A stretch of 64,000 nt of DNA from Chlorobium chlorochromatii (GTDB taxonomy: Bacteria; Bacteroidota; Chlorobiia; Chlorobiales; Chlorobiaceae). This document shows, piece after piece, positions 1 through 10,833 of this stretch. The notes beneath the pieces are model-generated. The model worked only from the letters and a program-made list of their open reading frames with translations. It made no database searches and was not told the DNA's origin. Location of the stretch: assembly GCA_020721255.1 (NCBI GenBank), contig DYND01000001.1, forward strand, positions 1-64,000, written 5' to 3'. The number at the start of each line of letters is the position of its first letter. The first letter of the stretch is position 1. Made by a program: the position numbers and the translations under genes.

Positions 1-831
1 GCTTGGCTCGACTTAGAGGTAACGGAGCACGATTATCAGGCAGAAGCAATAGAGGGTGGAGAGCACAATAAAAGTAAAGACGATTACAATAACCTTATTG
101 CTCAAAGTATAAAAGAGATGTATAGGGTGTTGAAATTTGACCGTTGGCTATCATTTGTTTTTGCTCATAAAGACCCTGAATTTTGGCACTTAATTATTGA
201 TACAGCAGAGAGTTGTGGCTTTGAATATATTGGAGCAGTTCCACAAAAAAATGGCCAAACCAGTTTTAAAAAGCGGCAAAATCCTTTTACCGTTTTATCA
301 GGACAATTAATTATCAACTTCCGAAAGGTTCGCAATCCAAAAGCAATAATGAAAGCTAACCTTGGTGTGGATATTGCAGAAATTGTGATGCAGACGATCG
401 AAGGAATAATCGCAAAAAATCATGGAGCCACATTAGAGCAAATTAATGATGAATTAATTATTAAAGGGTTAGAGCTTGGCTTTCTCGATTTATTGAAAAA
501 AGAGTATTCAGATTTAACACCTATCTTGCTTGGTAACTTTGATTATAACGAAACAGTAGAACAATTTACTATTCGTAAAGACACGAAATTCAAAACGCAT
601 CTTGATGTAAAGCTTCGTATAAAATATTATTTGACAAGCTTCTTGCGAAGAATGGAGCGTGAACATAAAAAGCCAAGTTTTGACGAAATTGTTTTGGCTA
701 TTTTGCCACTCTTAAAAAATGGCACAACTCCAGGAAATCAGACAGTTTTAAGTGTTTTAGAAGATATTGCAGAACGAACAGAACAAGATGGTTGGAGATT
801 AAAGCATGAAGGGCAACTGTCGATGTTTTAA
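1..831 (+). CDS. Adenine/cytosine-specific DNA methyltransferase, C-terminal part (5' truncated by window edge)
   Basis: Frame stays open from base 1 (AWLDLEVTEHDYQ...) into the listed ORF. The segment YRVLKFDRWLSFVFAHKDPEFWHLIIDTAESCGFEYIGAVPQ...SFKKRQNPFTVLSGQLIINFRK resembles the C-terminal part of large DNA methylases. Confidence 0.7.
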   Translation, partial: AWLDLEVTEHDYQAEAIEGGEHNKSKDDYNNLIAQSIKEMYRVLKFDRWLSFVFAHKDPEFWHLIIDTAESCGFEYIGAVPQKNGQTSFKKRQNPFTVLSGQLIINFRKVRNPKAIMKANLGVDIAEIVMQTIEGIIAKNHGATLEQINDELIIKGLELGFLDLLKKEYSDLTPILLGNFDYNETVEQFTIRKDTKFKTHLDVKLRIKYYLTSFLRRMEREHKKPSFDEIVLAILPLLKNGTTPGNQTVLSVLEDIAERTEQDGWRLKHEGQLSMF

Positions 832-926
832 AAGCAAATGCGGATTCCACCGGGAAACCATCTGGAAGCATTGGCAGGCGAGGTGTGGTAGAGTTGCATC
901 GAAAACAGCAAATAACTTCCATTCAA

Positions 927-1442
927 TCACACTTCGGTGTTTCGAGCAATCAGCCCATACTTTATTGCTCGTGATTCATTCAGCACATTGATATCTGAAT
1001 AGCCAATTGCCCAGATTTTCTGTTCGGATATCAATACTTTTCTGAACTTTGCAGAAAGTGTCTGTAAATATTGATCGGGGACTGTCGGGATAACCAAAAA
1101 AAGTTTTATCGGTAATGTTAAAGCATCAAACCGCTTAAGCTTCTCAGGCAAAAGAGCTTTAACACTCTCATGACGTCCACACACTGCTGCAAACCAGATG
1201 GTAAGCGTATGAATCATCTTTTGACGGATCTCTGCAAAAAAATTATCAGAATCACGGGGAAGTGAACTTTTTGCTTCTACAATAAATATTGAGGCATTCT
1301 CAGAAACGCCTCGAACAATAAACTCTGCCTTACACACATTATCGCCAAACGTTATTTCTTTCAATACTTTTTCAAACTCAAAAACATCTCTTTGAGCAAA
1401 AGGACCAAACCTCACTCCCGATTCGTCAATTGAAATGCTCAT
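927..1442 (-). CDS. Small protein translationally coupled to the ATPase; possible PD-(D/E)XK-like fold (IFIVEAKSS)
   Basis: 171 aa ORF; ATGA 4-nt overlap with the upstream ATPase stop; hydrophobic strand followed by E-x-K motif (IFIVEAKSS). Confidence 0.65.
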   Translation of the reverse strand: MSISIDESGVRFGPFAQRDVFEFEKVLKEITFGDNVCKAEFIVRGVSENASIFIVEAKSSLPRDSDNFFAEIRQKMIHTLTIWFAAVCGRHESVKALLPEKLKRFDALTLPIKLFLVIPTVPDQYLQTLSAKFRKVLISEQKIWAIGYSDINVLNESRAIKYGLIARNTEV

Positions 1443-2458
1443 CCTAACGATACCTCAAGCTCTTGATCAAACAAGCGAATTGATTCATTAATAATCTCAT
1501 TATCAGGAATGCCATTCAACAAATCTTCCTGATACCAGTTTCCTTGTTGATCAGCCATTAATACCGGAAGATGTTTTTTTTGCGACAACGCAATCAGATA
1601 GAGTTTTTTTACAACGAAATAAGAGTGGGAGGCAAGAAAAAACTGAATTCCTGTTTCTGAAAGTTGATCAATAATATCGAGCAACTGACTGATAGCCATT
1701 GGATGTAATGCTGACTCAGGTTCATCAATAAAAACAACGGAATCAGGAGACAAAAAACGATTCCCCAAAAGGGTATCTAAAATGGCAATTTTTTTTATTC
1801 CTTCTGCAGTTGTATTCACCGAAAAACGGCTATTTCCTTTTTTATAAATCCATTTTTCTGCATCTGCCAAATACTCAATTTTGCCGTGGAACATATTTTC
1901 CAACTGCTGACGCGAACGAGAAAAGGCGTCGTAATTTCGCCCACGCTGCGTTGGGTTCTGGAGCGCAAGCACTAAATCAACATAGGTTGCATCAAAACCA
2001 AATGCTTTGTCTTGTAATCCTGACTTTAAAATAACTTTTGATAGTGTTAATACTTCTTTGGGTGGTAAAAAAATAGAATTGGCCTCCCTGCGAGGTAAAT
2101 TATTGTGCAAGGGCGATACTTTACGGCTGGTATCGGGTCCAAACTCGTAAGCAAGAGTGCAATTATTTTGCATAGTTACTGAAGCACTCAAGCGATTACC
2201 AACACCTTTCTGCACTAAATCGCCCAACTTATCAGCCTGAAATGTCCAGAAAAGCTTATCGCTAAGCACCTCCACAAAATCGCGCGGATCCTCGCCTTTT
2301 CCAGTCTCCTCCTGAGAACGAATCATAGCATACAGCGCTTTGAGCAAAAACGTCTTGCCGCTGCTATTACCTCCAATCACAAGATTAAGCTTTCCCAGAT
2401 TCTCTCCCTGTACAGAAGAGAGTGGACCAAAATTTTTTATATCAAATGACGTGATCAT
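1439..2458 (-). CDS. AAA/ABC-type ATPase (OLD/AAA_15/AAA_21-like)
   Basis: N-terminal FGPLSSVQGENLGKLNLVIGGNSSGKTFLLKAL (Walker A); VVFIDEPESALHPMAISQLLDII (Walker B); FFLASHSYFVVKKL (switch His). Confidence 0.88.
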   Translation of the reverse strand: MITSFDIKNFGPLSSVQGENLGKLNLVIGGNSSGKTFLLKALYAMIRSQEETGKGEDPRDFVEVLSDKLFWTFQADKLGDLVQKGVGNRLSASVTMQNNCTLAYEFGPDTSRKVSPLHNNLPRREANSIFLPPKEVLTLSKVILKSGLQDKAFGFDATYVDLVLALQNPTQRGRNYDAFSRSRQQLENMFHGKIEYLADAEKWIYKKGNSRFSVNTTAEGIKKIAILDTLLGNRFLSPDSVVFIDEPESALHPMAISQLLDIIDQLSETGIQFFLASHSYFVVKKLYLIALSQKKHLPVLMADQQGNWYQEDLLNGIPDNEIINESIRLFDQELEVSLG

Positions 2459-2521
2459 TGGGCGAACTTGTTGATATCCTTCTCAGAAACTTTTTAACTG
2501 CTGAAATTTTTTCTAATTGTA

Positions 2522-2539
2522 TTGTATATAAATATACAA
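2522..2539. promoter_or_regulatory. Perfect 7-bp inverted repeat TTGTATA-taaa-TATACAA upstream of the ATPase gene
   Basis: Direct reading; about 64 bp upstream of the start codon at 2458. Confidence 0.35.
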
Positions 2540-2623
2540 CATGATATTGGATGAAGAAATATCAACGTTCTCTCAACAGAACAAAGATTTTCAAATGCTC
2601 CAACAATACCATCCATTTCCACA

Positions 2624-2893
2624 TCACCCATACCGCATGATTAGCCCAAGCTTCTCAAACCGTGAATAGAGCGTTTTCTGGTGTAGTGCGAGCAGCTCTG
2701 CTGCTCCACTCGCACCGATCAACCAGGCTGTTGCACCTTCCGAATGAATCACTGTCTGCTCAATAAGGAGGGCAAGTTTGCGGATATTGCCTTTCCACTC
2801 ACGTGCCACAAGACGCTGCAAGTCGCTTACTCGGAAAGGACGAAGCGGCTTGCCGAATTCGCGTGAACAAACATTTTTTAGTACCATTTTCAA
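2624..2893 (-). pseudogene. Remnant of sigma-54-dependent (NtrC/FhlA-like) regulator C-terminus
   Basis: FGKPLRPFRVSDLQRLVAREWKGNIRKLALLIEQTVI resembles the end of the AAA domain (W-GNIREL), joined directly to GASGAAELLALHQKTLYSRFEKLGL (Fis-type HTH). The intervening segment and the whole ATPase domain are missing. Confidence 0.7.
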
Positions 2894-3006
2894 AATAGTC
2901 TTTCAAGCTTTGCCAAAGCCTTAATTTCCCCCCTTCTGGCTGTAATTCCTGTAATTTTGTGCCAAAATATCACATGGAGTGGCTGCTTTTGCTTCGTTGC
3001 AGGCAG

Positions 3007-3264
3007 AAGACTGGTAGCATATTTGCAGGAACTGATGAAAGCGCGGGTGAAACCGTGCTGTATGAAGGCAGAAAATTCAAAACCTATCGAGGTATGGGCT
3101 CACTCTGCGCTAAATCGGAACCAGATGGCAGCAGCCACCGTTATTTCCAGGATGCTTCAAGCGAGGCAAAAAAGTATGTGCCAGAAGGCTCGCTGGATGA
3201 GGTTGTCTATCAGTTAATCGGTGGTTTAAAGTCACATCTATGTTGCGGTGTCGCTACCATTGAT
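3007..3264 (+). pseudogene. IMP dehydrogenase (GuaB) C-terminal fragment
   Basis: [47 protein letters not shown]...KKYVPEGSLDEVVYQLIGGLKS...CGVATI matches the canonical GuaB C-terminus, with a deletion between VPEG and LDEVVYQ and no N-terminal barrel. Confidence 0.8.
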
Positions 3265-3516
3265 CATACAGCTCTCTTAATGACCCTTATATAGCCTTCT
3301 TTTATGCGCTGTAAACATTAAGAGCATTTTGCTTTTTGCTACTCGGGTGCGGCGTTTTCATTTCTTCCGTATTAAAACTGCTTGCCAACACTTTTTTGAA
3401 TCCTCTTTATGTCAGTGAAGCCGCTTTTTTTTGTATGTTCAGTGGCGACCGTTGCATTTTTGCTCACGTGTTCGCGATAAATCAAAGTATTCATTATATG
3501 AAGGGGACACTACGTT

Positions 3517-3906
3517 ATGAGTCGTTTGAATGAGCAGGAGGGAGTTGAACAGGTGCGGGAAGTTGCCGTTGGGGAATTACTTGCAAAACGCGCTGTTGAG
3601 CTTTCGCTGGAGAAGAAATGTGAAGAGGCAAAGATTCTTGATGTGCGGGGTTTGACCTCGGTCGCCGATTTTTTTGTGATTATCACGGCTGATTCTGAGC
3701 GGAAGGCAAAAGCTGCGGCTGAACACATTGTTGATGAGTTGAAGGAGGATGGGGAACGCCCGACGCATGTTGAGGGTATGGATTCAATGCACTGGATTTT
3801 ACTCGACTATTTTGATGTTGTCGTTCATATTTTTATGCCGGATGAACGTCGTTTTTATGATTTGGAATCACTCTGGTCTGATGCGCCTCAAATATCATTG
3901 AGTTGA
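3517..3906 (+). CDS. rsfS: Ribosome silencing factor RsfS (Iojap family)
   Basis: [32 protein letters not shown]...[34 protein letters not shown] is a canonical RsfS signature. Confidence 0.95.
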   Translation: MSRLNEQEGVEQVREVAVGELLAKRAVELSLEKKCEEAKILDVRGLTSVADFFVIITADSERKAKAAAEHIVDELKEDGERPTHVEGMDSMHWILLDYFDVVVHIFMPDERRFYDLESLWSDAPQISLS

Positions 3907-4032
3907 TATTTTTTTCCGTAAAGCAGCAGCGTTTTCCCCTTTTTTGAAGCGCTCTTCTCCTGCGGAATCGAGTCGGATTTTCATACATTACGGCGTTGAA
4001 TTTTTCTATCAATTATCACCCAGGATCTCTTT

Positions 4033-6519
4033 ATGCAGCGTGAAAGAATAGTCCCGATCAGTATTGAAGAAGAAATGCGGGGTTCTTATCTCGATTATTC
4101 AATGTCGGTTATTGTCAGTCGTGCGCTGCCTGATGTGCGTGACGGTCTGAAGCCGGTACATCGCCGGGTACTTTTCGGAATGCACGAGCTCGGTTTACAA
4201 GCAGGGAAGCCACATAAAAAGTCAGCCCGTATAGTTGGTGAAGTCCTTGGCAAGTTTCACCCCCATGGTGATACTGCCGTGTATGACAGTCTGGTGCGTC
4301 TGGTTCAAGACTTCTCGCTCCGTTATCCGCTCATTGATGGTCAGGGTAACTTTGGTTCGGTTGATGGCGACTCACCTGCGGCTATGCGATACACTGAAGT
4401 TCGCATGAAAAGCATTGCTGGTGAAATGTTGAAAGATCTTGAAAAAGAGACGGTTGATTTTGCACTGAACTTTGATGACTCTCTGGAAGAACCGACCGTT
4501 TTGCCCTCAGCTATTCCAAACCTTCTGGTGAACGGCTCCTCTGGTATTGCTGTTGGTATGGCCACCAACATTCCGCCTCAGAATCTCAGGGAGGTCGTTG
4601 ATGGCATGATTGCACTGATTGAGAATCCTGAACTGGAAGTTGCCGATCTCATGAAATATGTGATTGCGCCTGATTTTCCAACTGGTGGTATTATATATGG
4701 TTATGAGGGCGTTCGTTTGGCCTACCTGACAGGCAGAGGCAAGGTGGTTATTCGTGCACGAGCTATTGTCGAGGTTACCCAGAAAAATGGACGTGAGTCT
4801 ATTGTTGTCACCGAATTGCCTTATCAAGTCAACAAGGTCCGGTTGATTGAGAAAATCGTTGAACTTGTTCACGATAAAAAACTTGAAGGTATTGCTGATA
4901 TTCGCGACGAGTCTGACCGAGATGGTATGAGGCTGGTCATCGAGCTGAAGCGGGATGCTGTTGCAAAGGTTGTGCTCAACAATCTGTACAAGCATACTCC
5001 GATGCAGGATACTTTTGGCGTGATCAATCTTGCGCTGGTTGATGGCGTGCCGAGAGTACTCAATCTCAAGCAAATGATGCACTACTACATCAAGCATCGC
5101 AACGAAATCATCCTGCGTCGTACACAATTCGACCTTAAGACTGCAGAAAAACGTGCTCATATTCTTGAAGGTCTCAAGATATGTCTCGACAATCTTGACG
5201 AAGTGATTACCACTATTCGAGAATCACCGGATACCTCCACAGCACAGGAGCGGCTCATGGTGCGCTTTGGTCTGTCGGAATTACAGTCAAAAGCTATTCT
5301 TGAGATGCGTCTTCAGCGCCTGACCGGCATGGAGCGCAAGAAGATTGATCAAGAATATACGGAGGTACTTGTACTTATCGAGGAGCTGCGTTTTATTCTC
5401 AGTAGTCCCGAAAAACAGATGCAGATTATCCGTGAGGAGCTGCTGAAGGTCAAGGATGTGTATGGCGATGCCCGCCGTACAGAGATTGTTCCGCAGGAGG
5501 GTGATTTTTCGATTGAAGATATGATTGCCCAGGAAGACGTTGTGATTACCATTACCCACGAAGGTTTTATCAAACGTTTTCCTGTTTCGGGCTATCGCCG
5601 TCAAGCGCGCGGTGGCAAAGGCGTTACCGGAGCCCAGGCAAAGCATGATGATTTTGTCGAGCACATGTTTATTGCTTCCACGCACAACTATATCCTTTTC
5701 TTTACCAACAGAGGGCGTTGCCATTGGCTCAAAGTTTATGAAATTCCTGAGGCTGGACGAGCCGCAAGGGGCCGGGCTCTGGCGAACATTATGGAGTTGC
5801 AGCCAGGCGAAAAAATCAGGGCATATATTAATATCAGGAACTTTGATGAGCCCGGTTTTATTGTTATGGCTACAACGAACGGTATCGTGAAGAAAACTTC
5901 ACTTGAAGATTTTTCACATCCGAGGAAGAATGGTATTGCTGCGATTACTATTGAGGAGCATGATGAACTGCTTGATGCTCGCTTGACGGATGGAGAACAC
6001 CAAATTATCCTTGCCAAAAACTCCGGCTTTGTTGTTCGCTTTCCAGAGGCTGAAATTAGATCAATGGGTCGTACAGCAATGGGTGTTAAAGGAATCACAC
6101 TTGATGATGAGGAGAAGTGTATTGCAATGGTGACGACCAAGCGCTTCGATATGGCTTTGCTGGCCGTTACTGATAATGGTTTTGGCAAGCGCAGTCGTGT
6201 TGAGGATTATCGTCTGACGCGTCGCGGTGCGCGTGGTGTTATTACCCTTAAAGCTCACGAAAAAATTGGTGCACTTGTTGGTTTGCTTGATGTGAATGAT
6301 GATGATGATTTAATTATCATTACTGTGAACGGTATCGTCAATCGTCAGCATGTTTCCGATATTCGTTTAACCGGACGGAATACCTCCGGTGTCAGGCTCA
6401 TACGGCTAATGCCTGGAGATATTATTTCCGCATTAGCAAGAGTGCCAAAAAGCGATGAAGATGGTGAGCCTGATTTTCCAATTGAGGAACCTGAAGGGCA
6501 GATTGATCTTTTTGAATAA
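4033..6519 (+). CDS. gyrA: DNA gyrase subunit A
   Basis: 828 aa; [60 protein letters not shown], and C-terminal beta-propeller repeats. Confidence 0.98.
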   Translation: MQRERIVPISIEEEMRGSYLDYSMSVIVSRALPDVRDGLKPVHRRVLFGMHELGLQAGKPHKKSARIVGEVLGKFHPHGDTAVYDSLVRLVQDFSLRYPLIDGQGNFGSVDGDSPAAMRYTEVRMKSIAGEMLKDLEKETVDFALNFDDSLEEPTVLPSAIPNLLVNGSSGIAVGMATNIPPQNLREVVDGMIALIENPELEVADLMKYVIAPDFPTGGIIYGYEGVRLAYLTGRGKVVIRARAIVEVTQKNGRESIVVTELPYQVNKVRLIEKIVELVHDKKLEGIADIRDESDRDGMRLVIELKRDAVAKVVLNNLYKHTPMQDTFGVINLALVDGVPRVLNLKQMMHYYIKHRNEIILRRTQFDLKTAEKRAHILEGLKICLDNLDEVITTIRESPDTSTAQERLMVRFGLSELQSKAILEMRLQRLTGMERKKIDQEYTEVLVLIEELRFILSSPEKQMQIIREELLKVKDVYGDARRTEIVPQEGDFSIEDMIAQEDVVITITHEGFIKRFPVSGYRRQARGGKGVTGAQAKHDDFVEHMFIASTHNYILFFTNRGRCHWLKVYEIPEAGRAARGRALANIMELQPGEKIRAYINIRNFDEPGFIVMATTNGIVKKTSLEDFSHPRKNGIAAITIEEHDELLDARLTDGEHQIILAKNSGFVVRFPEAEIRSMGRTAMGVKGITLDDEEKCIAMVTTKRFDMALLAVTDNGFGKRSRVEDYRLTRRGARGVITLKAHEKIGALVGLLDVNDDDDLIIITVNGIVNRQHVSDIRLTGRNTSGVRLIRLMPGDIISALARVPKSDEDGEPDFPIEEPEGQIDLFE

Positions 6520-6543
6520 CAGTTTTTAAACTGCGGAGGAGTT

Positions 6544-6768
6544 ATGGAACAGAAGCACCCTTATGTCATTAAGGAAAAGCCAGGAACAAAATATTATTGT
6601 GCCTGTGGTAAATCGAAGAATATGCCCTACTGTGATGGTTCACACAAAGGCAGTGGGTTGCATCCAATGACCGTGGTGATTGAAGAGGAAAAAACCGTAG
6701 CAATATGCAGTTGTGGCAGATCGGCAAAACTTCCTTTCTGCGATGGTGCACACAAACGACCAGAATAA
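6544..6768 (+). CDS. CDGSH iron-sulfur domain protein (tandem CDGSH)
   Basis: Two motifs: [19 protein letters not shown] and [18 protein letters not shown]. Confidence 0.93.
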   Translation: MEQKHPYVIKEKPGTKYYCACGKSKNMPYCDGSHKGSGLHPMTVVIEEEKTVAICSCGRSAKLPFCDGAHKRPE

Positions 6769-6808
6769 CTCAATGTTATTCCCCTATTAACAAACGACAA
6801 ACGATCTC

Positions 6809-8488
6809 ATGGCTCGACCAAGAAATGTAAAACATATTTTTGTTACAGGAGGAGTTATTTCCTCAATAGGCAAGGGAATTCTATCGGCTTCTCTCGGGAT
6901 GCTGCTCAAAGCTCGTGGCTTAAAAGTGACGATACAGAAATATGACCCCTATATCAACGTTGATCCGGGAACAATGTCTCCTTATCAGCATGGTGAGGTC
7001 TATGTTACTGATGATGGCGCAGAAGCTGATCTTGATTTGGGACACTACGAACGTTTTCTTGATGATGCAACGTCCCAGACATCAAACCTTACTATGGGTC
7101 GAGTCTATAAATCGGTGATCGACAAAGAACGTAATGGCGATTATCTTGGTGCTACCGTTCAGGTGGTACCCCATGTGATTGATGAAATCAAAGACCGAAT
7201 GGCTGAACAGGCCAAAAACAGTAATCTTGATGTGCTCATTACCGAAATAGGTGGCACCATCGGCGATATTGAATCACTGCCATTTCTTGAAGCAATGCGG
7301 CAAATGAAGCTTGATATGGGCGACGGGAATCTGCTGAATATCCACCTGACGTTTGTTCCCTATATCAAAGCAGCAAGTGAGCTTAAAACTAAACCAACAC
7401 AGCATAGTGTAAAGATGTTACTTGGTGTTGGTATTCAGCCAGATATTTTAGTTTGCCGTAGTGAAAAGCAACTTTCTCGAGAGATAAAGAATAAGGTTGG
7501 TCATTTCTGCAATCTTAACGAGTATGATGTTATCGGGTTAAGTGATTGTACCACTATTTATGAAGTACCGTTAATGTTGCTTCAAGAACAGCTCGATTTG
7601 CGTGTTCTGAAGAAACTGGGTCTTAAAGGAATCCAAGAGCCTGATCTTGAGTATTGGCGTAATTTTTGTAACAAAGTTAAATTTCCGACCGGTGGCGAAG
7701 TTACTGTCGGTATTTGTGGCAAGTACACTGAATATCCTGATGCTTATAAATCTATTCTTGAATCCTTTATTCATGCGGGTGCAAGCAATAATGTTAAGGT
7801 CAACGTCAAGCTCTTGCGCGCAGAGGATGCAGAAGCGCCAGATTTTGATTTTGCAAAAGCACTTGAAGGAGTTCATGGGCTTTTGGTGGCACCAGGGTTT
7901 GGTGATAGAGGTACCGAAGGTAAGGTCAAATATATTCAGTATGTGAGGGAGAAAAATATCCCATTTTTTGGGATATGCCTTGGTATGCAGTGTGCATCCA
8001 TTGAGTTTGCTCGTAATGTCTGCGGTATGCCGGAAGCAAATTCGACGGAATTCAACAAGCGTGTGCGTTTTGCTATTATTGATCTCATGGAGCACCAGAA
8101 AAAGGTAAAAGAGAAAGGTGGCTCGATGCGTCTTGGCAGCTATCCATGTATTATTACAGAAGGTTCAAAAGCTCATGCTTCCTATCAAAAATTTCTGGTT
8201 AATGAACGTCATCGTCACCGTTATGAGTTTAACAACGAGTATCGTAAGGTATTTGAAGAGAGTGGGATGGTTTTTTCAGGAACCTCTCCAAATGGAGAGC
8301 TTATAGAGATTATTGAGTTAAAAAATCATCGCTGGTTTGTTGCTGTACAGTTTCATCCTGAATTGAAATCAAGAGTTCAGAAAGCACATCCGCTTTTTCA
8401 CGGCTTTGTCGATGCAGCAAAAGAGTATGCAAAGGGTGCTCACCAGACTGATATGAGTATCGAAATGCCTTCGTTTACTCCTCTTTAG
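6809..8488 (+). CDS. pyrG: CTP synthase
   Basis: [24 protein letters not shown]-terminus; glutaminase motif [19 protein letters not shown]. Confidence 0.98.
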   Translation: MARPRNVKHIFVTGGVISSIGKGILSASLGMLLKARGLKVTIQKYDPYINVDPGTMSPYQHGEVYVTDDGAEADLDLGHYERFLDDATSQTSNLTMGRVYKSVIDKERNGDYLGATVQVVPHVIDEIKDRMAEQAKNSNLDVLITEIGGTIGDIESLPFLEAMRQMKLDMGDGNLLNIHLTFVPYIKAASELKTKPTQHSVKMLLGVGIQPDILVCRSEKQLSREIKNKVGHFCNLNEYDVIGLSDCTTIYEVPLMLLQEQLDLRVLKKLGLKGIQEPDLEYWRNFCNKVKFPTGGEVTVGICGKYTEYPDAYKSILESFIHAGASNNVKVNVKLLRAEDAEAPDFDFAKALEGVHGLLVAPGFGDRGTEGKVKYIQYVREKNIPFFGICLGMQCASIEFARNVCGMPEANSTEFNKRVRFAIIDLMEHQKKVKEKGGSMRLGSYPCIITEGSKAHASYQKFLVNERHRHRYEFNNEYRKVFEESGMVFSGTSPNGELIEIIELKNHRWFVAVQFHPELKSRVQKAHPLFHGFVDAAKEYAKGAHQTDMSIEMPSFTPL

Positions 8489-8740
8489 GGACAAATCAGC
8501 CCAATAACTGGGGCTTGTTGGGTAATGACCTAAAAGAATCATCAATGGAGTGATTTACTGGGTAATCTCCAGCAGTCGATGATGAACGGCGTGTAATGAT
8601 GCTGAATTACCCGTGTATTGTAATGCCGGCTCCTGCAGCAGCAACGCTGGTGATGTTGTGGGAGTTGACGCGTTTTCCAGCTATCATTCACTATTGGGTA
8701 TGGCTCTATTTTACTGTTTTCCCCAAGAATGAAGGAGCCA

Positions 8741-10795
8741 TCAGAACGACAATAGACAGCCGAGATGGAATGAGCCCGGCGCATTGGTTGCACGCTCGTC
8801 ATTACCACTGCTGAATTTTTCACGGTCACTGTACCACGTGGTTTCATAACGTACCGCAAGTTTCATCTGCTGCATAGCCTTCCATGTTGCCACAACAAAG
8901 AACGATTTCCCGCGCCCATCATACACGCCAAGACTTGAGGTCAACGGCAAATCATCTTCATAGGCATAGAGTGCGGCATCGTAATCAGTGGCATTAAAAA
9001 ACGTTAATCGCCCTTTGATGCTGTAGTTGTTCACGCTGTACCCAATCTGCTGATAAATGAGTTTACCCGTAAACGACTGATCTCCAGCGAGATATTGTTT
9101 AACAACGCTCTTTATCTCACCGCGAGTCCTGAGCCTCATGTGCTCATTTGGCGTAAAATTGCAGTCGAGCTGCAAGCGGTTGGTAACGAGAGGCAATGGT
9201 GCCCAGAGCGGAATACTTGATGTCCCCTGATTATTCTGCTCTTCTTTCACCTTATGCTGAAGCTGAAAATTCCACGACAAAAGGGGTGATTGTTTCAAGC
9301 CAAGAAAAAGACGAGCATCACTGCCGTCAGAAGCATCAGGAAAATGGCTGCCAAGTTCTGGAAAGGTGAACAGGTCATAATAACCACCAATCGAAAGCCG
9401 ATCGTTCACCTTTGCCTGAATACCGATATAGTTGCCACTTTCGTTCGAAGCGCCATCACCACGTTCAGCAAAAGCACCGGCAAAGGGGGAGAAATAATGA
9501 GTGCCATAGCTGCGTCGAGCAAGAACTACAGAGGTACCACGCCCCAACGCATATTCAGCACTAACAATCCACGACCTGTCGTTGGGATGTGCTGACGAGG
9601 CAAGCTCTGTAAAAAGCGACCACTTGCCCGCCGTAAGATCTGCCTCAATACTGGTGAGCATGCCGGAAGCAACGCTGCTCAACGCGGAAGTTGGCTCAAG
9701 CGAATCTAAGGGATGAGGATAGCTGTAATGCAGCACACTGCCGCCAACTTTGCCGTTGAGCGTGCCAAGCTGATAGCGATAAAGAACGTTAGCGCCAGAA
9801 ACGTTTTCAACAACGTTATCCTTTCGGCTGATCTCCAATTCGGTACGATGATAGCCCGACGAACCGAAGCTGGTAATAACGCCACTGTTATTGATAATTG
9901 CATCGAGATGGTTTGCCGAATAAAACGCGGTAACATCAAATGGAGAAACGCGCACTGTTATAGCAGCTCCCTGTAAAAACCCCTCTTCAGCGCTTGAAGT
10001 GTAGGGTGATAACAGTTTTGCAGCGAGTCGGACACTGCCGGTGGGATCAGTGCCTTTGGAGAAATAACGCCCTTGCCCTATCAGCAAACCCTGTCCAAAC
10101 GTCAGCTTGTAATTGCCAAGCACGGCTCGCTCCAGCACACCAAGATCGTAGAGATGAATGCTTAACGATTTAAAATCTGACACATCAGGTTCACCTATAT
10201 CTTTCTCCTGCACCAGCGTCAACGAAAGATGTGGTGCCAAAAATTGAGCGCGATGGTACATTTTATCGTTTGCTCCTGCATATTTGCCATTCAATATCCC
10301 CTTGCGTGGTGTCGTTTCCCAGAAAAGTCGGCTGTAGAGAGAACCCTCAACGTCAACCGCTTTCGGAGTTGCTGTTCGCACCATCTTCACTTTTTTATAA
10401 CGAAGATAAGGCGCAAGTGTAGCCATTTTCTCTTGCCCGATAATGGTTAGCAGCTCCTTTTGCGAATTGATATCCCCGTGCTCTTGACGATAACGAAGAA
10501 TAGCCTGAACATCGTCGTTGGTCAGCCATGGCAGTTGACGAAGTTCATCACCATTCGCCTCATTGAGTTGAATTTTATTTGTGCGTAATTCACCAAGCAG
10601 CTCGGTCAAACGCTCAAGCGCAACCGCCGATTCTGTATGCTGGAGAAGCTCCTGCACCGCATTGTTATCGTCGGCAAGCGCTGGAGAAGCGTCGAGAATA
10701 GAGCGATTGAGAATAAAAAACGCCATGACGGCGATGCGTGCATGACGTTTAAAAACATGAGGTTGTAAAAATGAGAGAAGCTGGTGCATAGCCAT
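8741..10795 (-). CDS. Helix-hairpin-helix (ComEA-like) protein with long predicted outer-membrane beta-strand-rich region
   Basis: N-terminal hydrophobic segment; KIQLNEANGDELRQLPWLTNDDVQAILRYRQEHGDINSQKELLTI is a HhH motif; the C-terminal part alternates amphipathic strands (e.g. YKLTFGQGLLIGQGRYF) and ends in LGCLLSF. Confidence 0.75.
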   Translation of the reverse strand: MAMHQLLSFLQPHVFKRHARIAVMAFFILNRSILDASPALADDNNAVQELLQHTESAVALERLTELLGELRTNKIQLNEANGDELRQLPWLTNDDVQAILRYRQEHGDINSQKELLTIIGQEKMATLAPYLRYKKVKMVRTATPKAVDVEGSLYSRLFWETTPRKGILNGKYAGANDKMYHRAQFLAPHLSLTLVQEKDIGEPDVSDFKSLSIHLYDLGVLERAVLGNYKLTFGQGLLIGQGRYFSKGTDPTGSVRLAAKLLSPYTSSAEEGFLQGAAITVRVSPFDVTAFYSANHLDAIINNSGVITSFGSSGYHRTELEISRKDNVVENVSGANVLYRYQLGTLNGKVGGSVLHYSYPHPLDSLEPTSALSSVASGMLTSIEADLTAGKWSLFTELASSAHPNDRSWIVSAEYALGRGTSVVLARRSYGTHYFSPFAGAFAERGDGASNESGNYIGIQAKVNDRLSIGGYYDLFTFPELGSHFPDASDGSDARLFLGLKQSPLLSWNFQLQHKVKEEQNNQGTSSIPLWAPLPLVTNRLQLDCNFTPNEHMRLRTRGEIKSVVKQYLAGDQSFTGKLIYQQIGYSVNNYSIKGRLTFFNATDYDAALYAYEDDLPLTSSLGVYDGRGKSFFVVATWKAMQQMKLAVRYETTWYSDREKFSSGNDERATNAPGSFHLGCLLSF

Positions 10796-10833
10796 AACGG
10801 TTTTGTGTGTTGAAACAAAACCGGCTGGATGGC

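Noticed and set aside
806-991. 61 aa ORF overlapping the end of the methylase and downstream region
   Set aside because: Composition looks random, overlaps a better-supported frame, no recognisable motif.
3336-3533. 65 aa ORF upstream of rsfS
   Set aside because: Overlaps the rsfS start, low-complexity hydrophobic translation, no motif.
4507-5160. Long minus-strand ORF inside gyrA (and similar antisense ORFs in pyrG, alaS, accC, hisA/hisH)
   Set aside because: Fully nested in strongly identified genes; typical antisense shadow ORFs.
8542-8859. Minus-strand ORF downstream of pyrG
   Set aside because: Overlaps the end of the HhH protein in another frame; no recognisable domain.
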